Source of the DNA: an uncultured Oscillospiraceae bacterium
GTDB lineage: Bacteria > Bacillota > Clostridia > Oscillospirales > Oscillospiraceae
Direction: 5' to 3'
DNA length: 38,606 nucleotides
NCBI GenBank assembly: GCA_900763675.1
Contig: CAAFLE010000097.1
Span: 1 to 38,606 of the forward strand
Shown here: positions 1 through 7,186 of the stretch, one piece after another
Layout: every line of letters starts with the position of its first letter
How positions within the stretch are numbered: the stretch's first letter is position 1
The notes under the pieces: generated by a model
Told to the model about the DNA's origin: nothing
The model's input: the letters and a program-made list of their open reading frames with translations, nothing else
The model's database searches: none
Translations under genes and position numbers: made by a program

Positions 1-659
1 TTCATCATCAGCGTCCGATTGCCGAGCGCGAGCGCGGCACGCATATTGTGCGTCACCATCAGACACGTCAGCTTCTGCCCGGCGGCAATGCGCGTGGTCA
101 TGGCGAGAATCTTCTCCGCCGCCCCCGGGTCAAGCGCCGCGGTGTGTTCGTCGAGGAGAAGGAGCTTTGGCTGGGCGATCGTTGCCATCAAAAGCGTCAG
201 CGCCTGCCGCTGCCCGCCGGACAGCAGTCCGACCGGCTGGCGCATCCGATCCTCCAGTCCCATATCCAACTCGCGCAGCCGCTCGCGGAAGTATTCGCGG
301 TCACGGCGGCTGATGCTGCCGAGCCAGCCGCTGCGCCCGGCGGCGAGAGCCAGATTTTCTTCGATCGTCATGCCCGGTGCCGTGCCGCGCATCGGGTCCT
401 GAAACAGCCGTCCGATGACCTTTGAGCGCCGGTGCTCCGGCAGAAACGTTACGTCCTGCCCGTCGAGAAGAATTTTGCCGCTGTCCGTCAGAAAGCTCCC
501 GCTGATCGCGCCGAACAGCGTGGATTTTCCCGCGCCGTTCGCGCCGATGATCGTGATGAAATCTCCGTCCGGCACGCTGAGCGAAAGCTCATGCAGGGCG
601 CGTTTTTCGTTGACCGTTCCGGGATGGAAGGTCTTGGAGATGCTTTTCAGCTCCAGCAT
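1..659 (-). CDS. trpZ: ABC transporter ATP-binding protein, TrpZ-type (partial, C-terminus beyond window)
   Basis: This is the ATPase of the three-gene importer encoded here, hydrolysing ATP at the inner face of the membrane to drive uptake. The translation from the ATG at 659 shows Walker A (GANGAGKST), the ABC signature LSGGQRQ and Walker B (LLLLDEHTAALDP). The reading frame is open to the window edge, so about 219 residues of a protein usually near 255 are present. The start lies 3 bp after the permease stop, with a weak AGGCAG-type ribosome site inside the permease end. Substrate assignment rests on the linked ABC_sub_bind lipoprotein and the UGG T-box upstream, both typical of tryptophan/aromatic TrpXYZ transporters. 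The family is certain; the substrate is inferred. Confidence 0.85.
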   Translation of the reverse strand, partial: MLELKSISKTFHPGTVNEKRALHELSLSVPDGDFITIIGANGAGKSTLFGAISGSFLTDSGKILLDGQDVTFLPEHRRSKVIGRLFQDPMRGTAPGMTIEENLALAAGRSGWLGSISRRDREYFRERLRELDMGLEDRMRQPVGLLSGGQRQALTLLMATIAQPKLLLLDEHTAALDPGAAEKILAMTTRIAAGQKLTCLMVTHNMRAALALGNRTLMM

Positions 660-662
660 ATT

Positions 663-1583
663 TCAGCCTGCCTTTCTCTGCATCCGGCGGCGGATCACCG
701 GCAGCTGCGTTTTGAGATAGGGGATCGAAATGGCAAGCACGACGATGACCGCCGACACCAGCTTCAGCATAAATGCCGGCATATCCAGCCGCAGCGCAAC
801 GGTATAGACCAGCCGGAAGATCACCGCGCCCAAAACCGCGCCGACGGCACGCAGGAAGATCCCGCCGCGGTCAAGCACGGTGCTGCCGATCAGCAGCGAG
901 GCAAGGGCGATGGTCACCATGCCCTGCCCGATGTTGATGTCCACGGCTTTCTGGTACTGGGCAAGCAGACAGCCGGAGAGCGCGGTGAAGCTGCCGGCGA
1001 TGCACAGACCGACCGTTGTCGTTACCGCCGGGTTGATGGACGACGAGCGCACCATATCGGGATTATTGCCGGTTGCGCGGATGGCAAGCCCCATCCGGGT
1101 GCGGAGAAACAGCGTCAAAATAAGGACGATCAGTCCCGCCGCCGCAAGGGCGGTCAGGAGCTTATACTGCCCTGCCAGCGGCGTATTGCTCAGCGCCGTT
1201 TTCATCAGAGAAAACACCGTCTGCGCCTTGTTGAGACTCAGCAGCGAAGCGCCGCCCATGATGGCGATGTTGACGGAATAGAGCGCCGTATTGACGATGA
1301 TGCCGGCAAGCAGACTGTTGACGCCCATGCGCGTCTGCAAAACGGAAACGATAAGTCCCGACAGCAGCCCCGCGCCCATTGCCGCGAAGATCGCCAGCAC
1401 CGGATGTCCTGCCATTGCCGCGACCGCGCCGGTCACGGCGCCCAGCGTGAAGCAGCCGTCCGTTGAAAGGTCGCAGACGTTCAGCATCGTATAGCTCAGA
1501 TACAGCGCCAACACCGTCACGGAGCAGATCAGCCCCAGCTCCAACGCCGTCTGTATGAGTCCCAGCGCATTCGATAGATCCAT
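663..1583 (-). CDS. trpY: ABC transporter permease, TrpY-type
   Basis: A 306-residue integral membrane permease of the branched-chain permease superfamily, the usual partner of ABC_sub_bind (PF04392) lipoproteins. About eight hydrophobic segments run through the whole protein, starting near residue 15, and the short basic tail RRRMQRKAG is cytoplasmic. Glycine-rich stretches around residues 45-75 and the MGVNSLLAGIIVNTALYS region resemble this permease family. A GAGGAA ribosome site sits just before the ATG. It follows the lipoprotein gene after about 100 bp that contain a perfect 13-bp hairpin, and the ATPase starts 3 bp after its stop. It should form the membrane channel of the tryptophan-type importer. 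The family is clear, and the substrate comes from context. Confidence 0.85.
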   Translation of the reverse strand: MDLSNALGLIQTALELGLICSVTVLALYLSYTMLNVCDLSTDGCFTLGAVTGAVAAMAGHPVLAIFAAMGAGLLSGLIVSVLQTRMGVNSLLAGIIVNTALYSVNIAIMGGASLLSLNKAQTVFSLMKTALSNTPLAGQYKLLTALAAAGLIVLILTLFLRTRMGLAIRATGNNPDMVRSSSINPAVTTTVGLCIAGSFTALSGCLLAQYQKAVDINIGQGMVTIALASLLIGSTVLDRGGIFLRAVGAVLGAVIFRLVYTVALRLDMPAFMLKLVSAVIVVLAISIPYLKTQLPVIRRRMQRKAG

Positions 1584-1612
1584 GGTGGTTCCTCTTTCTT
1601 TTTTTTGAGATC

Positions 1613-1646
1613 CGCCCGGAGCCGGTCGTATACCCGGCTCCGGGCG
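1613..1646 (-). promoter_or_regulatory. Intercistronic hairpin between binding-protein and permease genes
   Basis: A perfect 13-bp inverted repeat (1613-1625 with 1634-1646) with an 8-base loop lies between the lipoprotein stop and the permease start. In the direction of transcription it is followed by an A-rich, not U-rich, tract, so it does not look like an intrinsic terminator. Such elements commonly protect the 3' end of binding-protein mRNA and give the binding protein in excess over the membrane parts. That role is inferred. Confidence 0.6.
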
Positions 1647-1683
1647 ATGGGTCGGTTGGTTCCCGTGCGGCTTTACAGCCGGG

Positions 1684-2784
1684 TCACGAAAAGCTCTCCG
1701 CCGTCGTCAGCGTGGTGATCTTGGTGCAGTACGGCGCAAACGCCGCGGAGATCGCATCGAAATCCAGACCCAGCGCCGCACAGGTTTCCGTGTTGACGGC
1801 GGCGGTGCCGTTATCAAAGGTCCGGACCGGCGTGGAAGCGGGATCGGCGCCGCGGAGAAGAATGTCCGCGATCATGTCCGCCGTCTCTCTGCCGAGGTTG
1901 GCGTAGTCAACGCCGTAGCCGAGGAAAGCGCCGTTCAGCGCGAAGGAATCTGCGCCGGTATACTGCGGGATGCCCGCGTCGATGAACGTCTCATAAATGG
2001 CAAGCTCCGCCTTCATAATGGAGTTGTCGGTCGGGGTGAACACGGCGTCAACGCCGTCGGCGACCATAGCCTGCGCGGCGAGCATGACCTCGTCTGCCGT
2101 GCTGCCGGTGTGCTCCACGTATTCGATGCCGTTCTCGTCCAGATACGCCTTGGCGCTGGCGATGGCGGCGGTCGAGGAATCCTGACCGGCGTCATACAGG
2201 AGACCGATTTTTTTCGCGTCCGGGTCGGCGGCAAAGATCAGCTTCATAACGGCGGTGGTATCCAGATAATCGGAGGTTCCGGTCACGTTGCTGCCCGGCG
2301 CATCCAGCGATTCCACAAGACCGGCGCCGATCGGGTCGGAGACCGCCGCGAAAACCACGGGCGTCCGGCTGTCCTCCGTCGCCGTCTGCATACGCATGGC
2401 GACCGGCGTGGCAACGCCGACAAGAAGATCAACGCTGCTGCCCTGGAAGTTTGCAATGATCTGCTCCATGACGGTCGCGTCCGCGTTGCAGTTATCATAA
2501 TCCACTTCAAACTGCACGTTCGCTTCCTCGCCGATCTCCTTCAGCCGGGTCTGGATGTTTTCAACGATCTGGTTGAGAGAGGCGTCGTCCACATAGTTGC
2601 AGATGCCGATGCGGAAGCTCTGCTGCGCCGGGTCCGAGGCGGGCGCTGCCTCCGATGCCTGCGAAGCGCCCGGCGCATCGGACGAGACATCCGCCGCCGG
2701 CTGTGCGCCGCAGGCTGTCATTGCCAGCAATACCGCGAAGATCAGGACGGCTGCTGCAAGCTGTTTCAGGTTTGTTCTTTTCAT
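1684..2784 (-). CDS. trpX: ABC transporter substrate-binding lipoprotein, TrpX-type
   Basis: A 366-residue lipoprotein of the ABC_sub_bind family (PF04392), which captures the ligand outside the membrane. It opens with MKRTNLKQ, a hydrophobic core and a lipobox ending LLAMTAC-G, followed by a low-complexity A/S/P/D linker and a two-lobed binding fold (IGICNYVDDASLN, GVATPVAMRMQ, FAAVSDPIGAGLV, GLLYDAGQDSS, FTPTDNSIMK). I chose the ATG at 2784 over the one at 2799 because GGAGGAAA lies at the right distance before it; the upstream ATG lies within that ribosome site region. It is the first gene behind the T-box leader. The UGG specifier there suggests tryptophan as ligand, as in known trpXYZ loci. 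Confidence 0.88.
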   Translation of the reverse strand: MKRTNLKQLAAAVLIFAVLLAMTACGAQPAADVSSDAPGASQASEAAPASDPAQQSFRIGICNYVDDASLNQIVENIQTRLKEIGEEANVQFEVDYDNCNADATVMEQIIANFQGSSVDLLVGVATPVAMRMQTATEDSRTPVVFAAVSDPIGAGLVESLDAPGSNVTGTSDYLDTTAVMKLIFAADPDAKKIGLLYDAGQDSSTAAIASAKAYLDENGIEYVEHTGSTADEVMLAAQAMVADGVDAVFTPTDNSIMKAELAIYETFIDAGIPQYTGADSFALNGAFLGYGVDYANLGRETADMIADILLRGADPASTPVRTFDNGTAAVNTETCAALGLDFDAISAAFAPYCTKITTLTTAESFS

Positions 2785-2870
2785 GGTGATTTCCTCCATT
2801 TCGGCGTTTCGCCGTTATTTTTTCGGGTGGCGGATGGAGGGACCGCTGCCAACGGCCGAATTTGGAGTAT

Positions 2871-2912
2871 AAAAAAACAGCCCCTTATCCCATCTATGGG
2901 ACAAGAGCTGTA
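2871..2912 (-). terminator. T-box leader terminator
   Basis: The stem CAGCTCTTGTCCCAT with ATGGGATAAGGGGCTG closes a tiny loop and is followed by a run of seven T on the minus strand. It overlaps the 3' half of the T-box antiterminator, so the two structures exclude each other. This is the regulated terminator for the transporter operon. Confidence 0.88.
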
Positions 2913-3165
2913 CTCCTGCGATACCACCCAAATTGACGCTTTCGCGTCCGCTCGCTCCTGCGTACCATCATACGCATCCCGATGGGTAACGGGTGGGCTC
3001 CCGTCGGTTCCTACTTGCATCCGTCCGGATGGGTTCAGACCGCCCTCAAAAGACCATTCCCCTTACGCCGCTCCGCTGCACTCACACCGCCGGCAGCTCT
3101 CTGGACGACCGGTTTTGTAAGGGTACTCTTCTTTCTCAAAGGTTTCGTCTTTATTTTTTGTTGAC
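2871..3165 (-). promoter_or_regulatory. T-box riboswitch leader, tryptophan (UGG) specifier
   Basis: On the minus strand this leader has the expected T-box parts in order: Stem I with AGAGAG and GGTGTGAGTGC (AG-bulge and apical-loop region), then GAATGGTC, in which GAA is followed by the specifier TGG (3056-3054). Next come a stem-III-like CCGACGGG/CCCGTTACC, the T-box motif AATTTGGGTGGTATCGCAGG (2935-2916), and a terminator hairpin ending in seven U (2871-2912). Uncharged tRNA-Trp should pair with UGG and with the TGGT bulge, stabilise the antiterminator and switch on the downstream importer. One detail is odd: the bulge base is U, which pairs with A73 but only wobbles with the G73 common in tRNA-Trp. 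Confidence 0.92.
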
Positions 3166-3168
3166 GCC

Positions 3169-3197
3169 ATTATAGCCGCGCCCCGGCGGAAAGTCAA
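3169..3197 (-). promoter_or_regulatory. Sigma-A promoter of the T-box/transporter operon
   Basis: TTGACT (3197-3192), a 17-base spacer and a perfect TATAAT (3174-3169) on the minus strand lie just upstream of the T-box leader. The expected start point is near 3162, directly before Stem I. Confidence 0.85.
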
Positions 3198-3235
3198 TCG
3201 TCAATTTAAATGATTAAATGGAAAAAGCCCATAGG

Positions 3236-3290
3236 AAAAATCGTCAGTTTCTTTCCTGACGGTTCCGTCTCCCGCGTCTGCGGGAGACGG
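3236..3290 (-). terminator. Terminator region after the metalloprotease-like gene
   Basis: Two hairpins follow the stop at 3301. The first is an 11-bp perfect stem, CCGTCTCCCGC with GCGGGAGACGG (3265-3290). The second is CGTCAG/CTGACG followed by ATTTTT (3261-3236). The second has the U-run of an intrinsic terminator. They insulate the mscL operon from the transporter promoter about 40 bp further on. Confidence 0.7.
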
Positions 3291-3300
3291 AGGTTCTTTG

Positions 3301-4017
3301 TCATTCGCCGTTTTCGTATTCTTCGAGAAGCTGTGCCATGCGCCGCTCAAGCGCTTCGTCCGTCCGGAACAGACGGACATACTCTTCAAAGTCTGCGTTC
3401 AGCTCCGCCGGAGATTTTCCGTAAACCTGCTCCATAACGGCGGCGGGGTTCGGCTGGGCGTACATTTCCTTATACCGCTCTTTGCCGTAGACGGTGAGCA
3501 GCCAGTCGGTAAATGCGCCGACGATCGGGTAGGTGACAGAGCAGTCGTGTTCAAAGAAAACCTCCCGGTCCAGCAGCCGGTCCATCGGCACATACCGCCC
3601 GGTTTTGAGATAAAAGCCCGTCCAGTCCAGATTTTCGATGCCCCACCATTTGCGGTCAAAGTACATGGCAAGTCCCTCCGTCACGGCGGGGCAGATCGGG
3701 CGGTTATGAACAAAGCTGATGAGGTGTGCGTCCTCGTGGAAGCCGACGCATTGGACGGTCTCGTTATACACGGCGTAGATGCGGCTCGGCAGGTCGGCAA
3801 AGCCGTTGCAGGGCTCGTCGTCGCCGCAGATGCGTCCTACCTCCTCCGGCGAATCGCAGAGGAAGTACTCGATCTTGAAGTCCGGCGTAAGACCCAGCAC
3901 CGCGCAGATGTGGGAGAAGCAGCTCTCCTGCAGCGCGGCGATCTTCTCGATATCGCGCTCTGCCGCGGTGTTTGCGCCATAGTGAAAAGTGTAGTGTTCC
4001 GTTTCAAATGTCTGCAT
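3301..4017 (-). CDS. Putative gluzincin-type zinc metalloprotease domain protein
   Basis: A 238-residue soluble protein with no signal peptide or membrane segment. The core motif is HEDAH (H94, E95, H98), fitting HExxH, followed 15 residues later by TEGLA (E114), the usual third zinc ligand arrangement of gluzincins (peptidase MA clan). The N-terminus (FETEHYTFHYGANTAAERDI) resembles proteins that start with a 'sticking to the membrane surface' peptidase fold, and the C-terminal part is helical and acidic. A GGAGG ribosome site precedes the ATG, and the gene starts 30 bp after mscL, so the two are likely co-transcribed. The substrate is unknown. The motif is seen directly; activity is inferred. 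Confidence 0.7.
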   Translation of the reverse strand: MQTFETEHYTFHYGANTAAERDIEKIAALQESCFSHICAVLGLTPDFKIEYFLCDSPEEVGRICGDDEPCNGFADLPSRIYAVYNETVQCVGFHEDAHLISFVHNRPICPAVTEGLAMYFDRKWWGIENLDWTGFYLKTGRYVPMDRLLDREVFFEHDCSVTYPIVGAFTDWLLTVYGKERYKEMYAQPNPAAVMEQVYGKSPAELNADFEEYVRLFRTDEALERRMAQLLEEYENGE

Positions 4018-4047
4018 GGCATACCTCCAGGACGTAATTTAAACGGT

Positions 4048-4503
4048 TTAAGGGAGCTCCGAGGTGCAGTGCGGGCAGCGCGTGGCGTCGATGGCGATCT
4101 CACTCTTGCAGTAGGGGCAGACCTTCGTTTTCGGCGCTTCCGGCGCGGGAGTCTCTTTCTTTCTGCCGAGTACCATGATCTTCTTTACAAAAATAAAAAT
4201 CACGAACGAAACGATCAGAAAATCCAGCACCTGCGAGAGAAACGAGCCGTATTTCAAAACCGCTGCGCCCGCGGCCTCCGCCTCGGCGAGCGTGGCGTAG
4301 GTATTCCCGTCGAGCGGGAGAAAAAGATTGCTGAAGTCGATCCCGCCGGTCAGCACGCCGACGAGCGGCATAATAATGTCGTTGACGAGCGACGTTACGA
4401 TCTTTCCGAACGCGCCGCCGACAATGACGCCGACCGCCATATCCACAACGTTGCCCTTGACGGCAAACTCCTTAAATTCCTTCACAGTCGTTTTGATGCT
4501 CAT
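4048..4503 (-). CDS. mscL: Large-conductance mechanosensitive channel MscL with C-terminal zinc ribbon
   Basis: A 151-residue MscL, the pentameric emergency valve that opens under membrane tension on osmotic downshock. The N-terminal FKEFAVKGNVVDMAVGVIVG and TM1 (residues about 14-45), a periplasmic loop, and TM2 (about 88-110) match the family. Unusually, the C-terminal helix is followed by a ribbon with CPYC (129-132) and CPHC (143-146), a treble-clef-like zinc ribbon absent from the classical E. coli protein. A GGAGG ribosome site and a good promoter (TTGACA-17-TATCAT) lie upstream. It is the first gene of a two-gene unit with the metalloprotease-like gene. Confidence 0.95.
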   Translation of the reverse strand: MSIKTTVKEFKEFAVKGNVVDMAVGVIVGGAFGKIVTSLVNDIIMPLVGVLTGGIDFSNLFLPLDGNTYATLAEAEAAGAAVLKYGSFLSQVLDFLIVSFVIFIFVKKIMVLGRKKETPAPEAPKTKVCPYCKSEIAIDATRCPHCTSELP

Positions 4504-4523
4504 GGTATATCGCCTCCGGAAAA

Positions 4524-4552
4524 ATGATAGCAGTCCGCCGCAGGTCTGTCAA
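4524..4552 (-). promoter_or_regulatory. Promoter of mscL
   Basis: TTGACA (4552-4547), 17 bases, TATCAT (4529-4524) on the minus strand, about 20 bp before the mscL start. Confidence 0.75.
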
Positions 4553-4641
4553 TGCCGGGCATGGATCGTTTAGCGGAGACTAACTGCGGGAAGCGACGGC
4601 TAATATTTTTCCAAAACGTACAGATTTTAACAATTTATTCA

Positions 4642-4670
4642 TTGACAATGTCGAAACGCAACGGTAAAAT
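4642..4670 (+). promoter_or_regulatory. Promoter of the metal ATPase operon
   Basis: TTGACA (4642-4647), 17 bases, TAAAAT (4665-4670) lie 36 bp before the first ATG. No obvious operator palindrome overlaps it, although a metal-responsive repressor would be expected for such an operon. Confidence 0.7.
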
Positions 4671-4706
4671 GCACGCAGAAATACATAGTATAAGGAGGAC
4701 ACTCTT

Positions 4707-4964
4707 ATGAATTGGGGTAAATTCGGTCTTTTCGCCGGCGGCGTGTTGTTCGGTACGGCGGGCATCAAGATCCTCACCAGCCGCGACGCAAAGAAGGTCT
4801 ATGCATTCACGACGGCGGCGGCGCTCCGCGCCAAGGAAGCCGTTATGACGACCGCGACGAACATCCGCGAGGGCGCGGACGACATTCTTGCCGACGCGAA
4901 GGCGCTCAACGAGAAATACGCCGCGGAGGACGCCAGCGAGACGATCGAGGACGCCGCGGAGTAA
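4707..4964 (+). CDS. Small DUF6110-like protein accompanying a metal P-type ATPase
   Basis: An 85-residue protein with one hydrophobic segment near the N-terminus (FGLFAGGVLFGTAGIKIL, residues 6-23) and an amphipathic, acidic C-terminal half rich in Ala, Glu and Asp that should form a long helix. AAGGAGG is placed 8 bases before the ATG. The P-type ATPase starts 6 bp after its stop. Small proteins of this kind are recurrent partners of heavy-metal ATPases in Clostridia (I recall the DUF6110 label, but could not search). A role as accessory subunit or as a regulator of the pump is inference. Confidence 0.7.
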   Translation: MNWGKFGLFAGGVLFGTAGIKILTSRDAKKVYAFTTAAALRAKEAVMTTATNIREGADDILADAKALNEKYAAEDASETIEDAAE

Positions 4965-4970
4965 TTCGCC

Positions 4971-7052
4971 ATGAAATGCACGATCCTGCACGATACGGCA
5001 GGGCGCATCCGTGTCCATCTGGAGCAGCCGCGAATGTCGCTGCTCCAGGCGGACATTCTGGAGGCGTACCTGCAAGGTACTCCCGGCGTTGCCGACGTGA
5101 CGGTCCACGACCGCACCGGCAACGCTACGATTCTTTATACCGGCTCCCGCGCCCCCATCGTCGCGGCGCTTGCCGCCTTTTCCTATGAACGCTCCGCCGC
5201 GCTTGCGCCGGAACACAGCGTCCGGGCGCTCAACCGCGAATATGAGGACAAGCTCATTTTCCGCATCTGCCGCCGGTATGCCGTCAAGCTCGTGTTCCCC
5301 GCGCCGCTGCGTGCCGTCCGGACGGTTCTCCGGTCGCTGCGCTTTCTGCGCGAGGGGGTCCGCTGTCTGCTGCGCGGAAAGATCGAAGTGCCGGTCCTCG
5401 ACGCGACCGCCATTGCCGTTTCGCTGCTGCGCGGCGATTTTGAAACGGCGGGTTCGGTCATCTTCCTGCTCGGCATCGGCGAGCTGCTCGACGAATGGAC
5501 GCACAAAAAGTCTGTCGCCGATCTTGCCGGGACAATGGCTTTGCAGGTGGACAAGGTCTGGCTGGAAACGACGGACGGCGGCACGGCGGTGCCGGTCGGC
5601 GACGTGCGCCCGGGCGACCGGATCGTCGTCCGCACCGGCGGCATGATTCCGCTCGACGGTTACGTCGTTGGGGGCGAGGCGATGGTCAATCAGGCGTCCA
5701 TCACCGGCGAGGGGCTGGCGGTGCGCCGCACGGTGGGCAGCTATGTCTATGCCGGAACGGTCGTGGAAGAGGGCGAATGCACCGTCCGCGTAGATAAGAG
5801 CATGGGTTCCGGACGCTACGACCGCATTGTTCACATGATCGAGGAATCGGAAAAGCTCAAGTCCGACACCGAAGCGCAGGCGGCCCATCTTGCGGACAAG
5901 CTCGTGCCGTACAGTCTCGGCGCAACGGGGCTGATCTGGCTGCTCACGCGCAACGTGAACCGGGCGCTCGCCGTGCTGATGGTCGATTTTTCGTGTGCGC
6001 TCAAGCTGTCCATGCCGATTGCGGTGCTTTCCGCCATGAAGGAGGCGGGAGTCCACCACATATCCGTCAAGGGCGGACGCTTTATGGAAGCGGTGGCGCA
6101 GGCGGACACGATCGTTTTTGACAAGACCGGCACGCTGACCCACGCCGCGCCGCGGGTCGCCGCGGTCGTGCCATTCAGCGGCAAAGAGGAAAACGATATG
6201 CTGGCGCTTGCCGCGTGTCTCGAAGAGCATTATCCGCACTCCATCGCAAAGGCGGTCGTGACCGAAGCCGAAAACCGGCATCTCCGTCACGAGGAACGCC
6301 ATTCGAGCGTGAACTACATCGTTGCGCACGGCATCGCGAGCAGCGTAGACGGCGAAAAGGTCGTCATCGGAAGCCATCACTTTGTATTCGAGGACGAGAA
6401 ATGCACGGTTCCCGCGGGCGAGGAGGAGAAATTCCAATCGCTTCCGGCGGAGTATTCGCAGCTGTATCTCGCCGTGTCCGGCGTGCTTGCCGCGGTCATC
6501 TGCATCGAGGACCCACTGCGGGAAGAGGCGGCGGACGTCGTTTCCGCGCTGCGCGGTCTCGGCTTTTCCAAGCTCGTTATGATGACCGGCGACAGCGACC
6601 GCACGGCAAAGTCCGTTGCCGCCGCCGTCGGCGTGGACGAATATTATTCCGAGGTCCTGCCCGAGGATAAGGCGGACTTCATCCGCCGCGAGCACGCCGC
6701 GGGACGGCGCGTAATCATGCTCGGCGACGGCGTGAACGATTCCCCGGCGCTCTCCGAGGCGGACGCCGGCATCGCCATCCGCGACGGCGCCGCCATCGCC
6801 CGCGAGGTCGCGGACATCACCATCGGCGCGAGCGATCTCACGGCGCTGCTGACGCTGCGGCGGCTCAGCGCGGCGCTCATGGAGCGCATCCGCACGAATT
6901 ACCGGAACATCATCGGCTTCAACTTTATGCTGATCTGTCTCGGCGTGGCGGGCGTTCTGCCCCCCGCGACATCGGCGCTGCTGCACAATGCGTACACGCT
7001 CACCGTAAGTCTCCAGAGCATGACGCGGCTGCTGCCGCCCGTGGAAAACTAA
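4971..7052 (+). CDS. Heavy-metal-type P1B ATPase with atypical metal-site motif
   Basis: A 693-residue P-type ATPase that should move a metal ion across the membrane using ATP. An HMA-like N-terminal domain (about 1-70) lacks the CxxC metal motif. The actuator loop has ITGE (244-247), the phosphorylation motif DKTGTLT starts at D384, and the hinge GDGVNDSP starts at G585. The helix before the phosphorylation domain carries SCALK (341-345) where copper, zinc and cadmium pumps have CPC, SPC or TPC. The nucleotide domain has HYPHS in place of the usual HP dipeptide context. It forms an operon with the small protein 6 bp upstream, and a strong terminator follows. Ion and direction are unresolved; iron, manganese or other divalent export is possible. 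Confidence 0.9.
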   Translation: MKCTILHDTAGRIRVHLEQPRMSLLQADILEAYLQGTPGVADVTVHDRTGNATILYTGSRAPIVAALAAFSYERSAALAPEHSVRALNREYEDKLIFRICRRYAVKLVFPAPLRAVRTVLRSLRFLREGVRCLLRGKIEVPVLDATAIAVSLLRGDFETAGSVIFLLGIGELLDEWTHKKSVADLAGTMALQVDKVWLETTDGGTAVPVGDVRPGDRIVVRTGGMIPLDGYVVGGEAMVNQASITGEGLAVRRTVGSYVYAGTVVEEGECTVRVDKSMGSGRYDRIVHMIEESEKLKSDTEAQAAHLADKLVPYSLGATGLIWLLTRNVNRALAVLMVDFSCALKLSMPIAVLSAMKEAGVHHISVKGGRFMEAVAQADTIVFDKTGTLTHAAPRVAAVVPFSGKEENDMLALAACLEEHYPHSIAKAVVTEAENRHLRHEERHSSVNYIVAHGIASSVDGEKVVIGSHHFVFEDEKCTVPAGEEEKFQSLPAEYSQLYLAVSGVLAAVICIEDPLREEAADVVSALRGLGFSKLVMMTGDSDRTAKSVAAAVGVDEYYSEVLPEDKADFIRREHAAGRRVIMLGDGVNDSPALSEADAGIAIRDGAAIAREVADITIGASDLTALLTLRRLSAALMERIRTNYRNIIGFNFMLICLGVAGVLPPATSALLHNAYTLTVSLQSMTRLLPPVEN

Positions 7053-7056
7053 AGAG

Positions 7057-7094
7057 AAAACCGGCGGTCTGCTGCAAGCAGACCGCCGGTTTTT
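7057..7094 (+). terminator. Intrinsic terminator after the metal ATPase
   Basis: A perfect 15-bp stem (7059-7073 with 7077-7091) with a 3-base loop is flanked by AAAA upstream and TTTT downstream. It may act in both directions. Confidence 0.85.
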
Positions 7095-7124
7095 GTGCCG
7101 GTTGGCATGAGAACCAAAATCCTC

Positions 7125-7153
7125 TTGCAAAGAAGGCAGCGCTCATGCATAAT
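7125..7153 (+). promoter_or_regulatory. Promoter of the repeat surface protein
   Basis: TTGCAA (7125-7130), 17 bases, CATAAT (7148-7153). It overlaps the upstream in-frame ATG at 7145, so transcription starts downstream of that codon, supporting the ATG at 7187 as the true start. Confidence 0.55.
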
Positions 7154-7186
7154 GAAAGCAGAAAAACGACAGGGAGGAACAAAACG

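Noticed and set aside
4635..7130. An 831-residue open frame on the minus strand
   Set aside because: Antisense to the metal ATPase; low-complexity His/Arg/Asp-rich translation, and the ATPase motifs on the plus strand are decisive.
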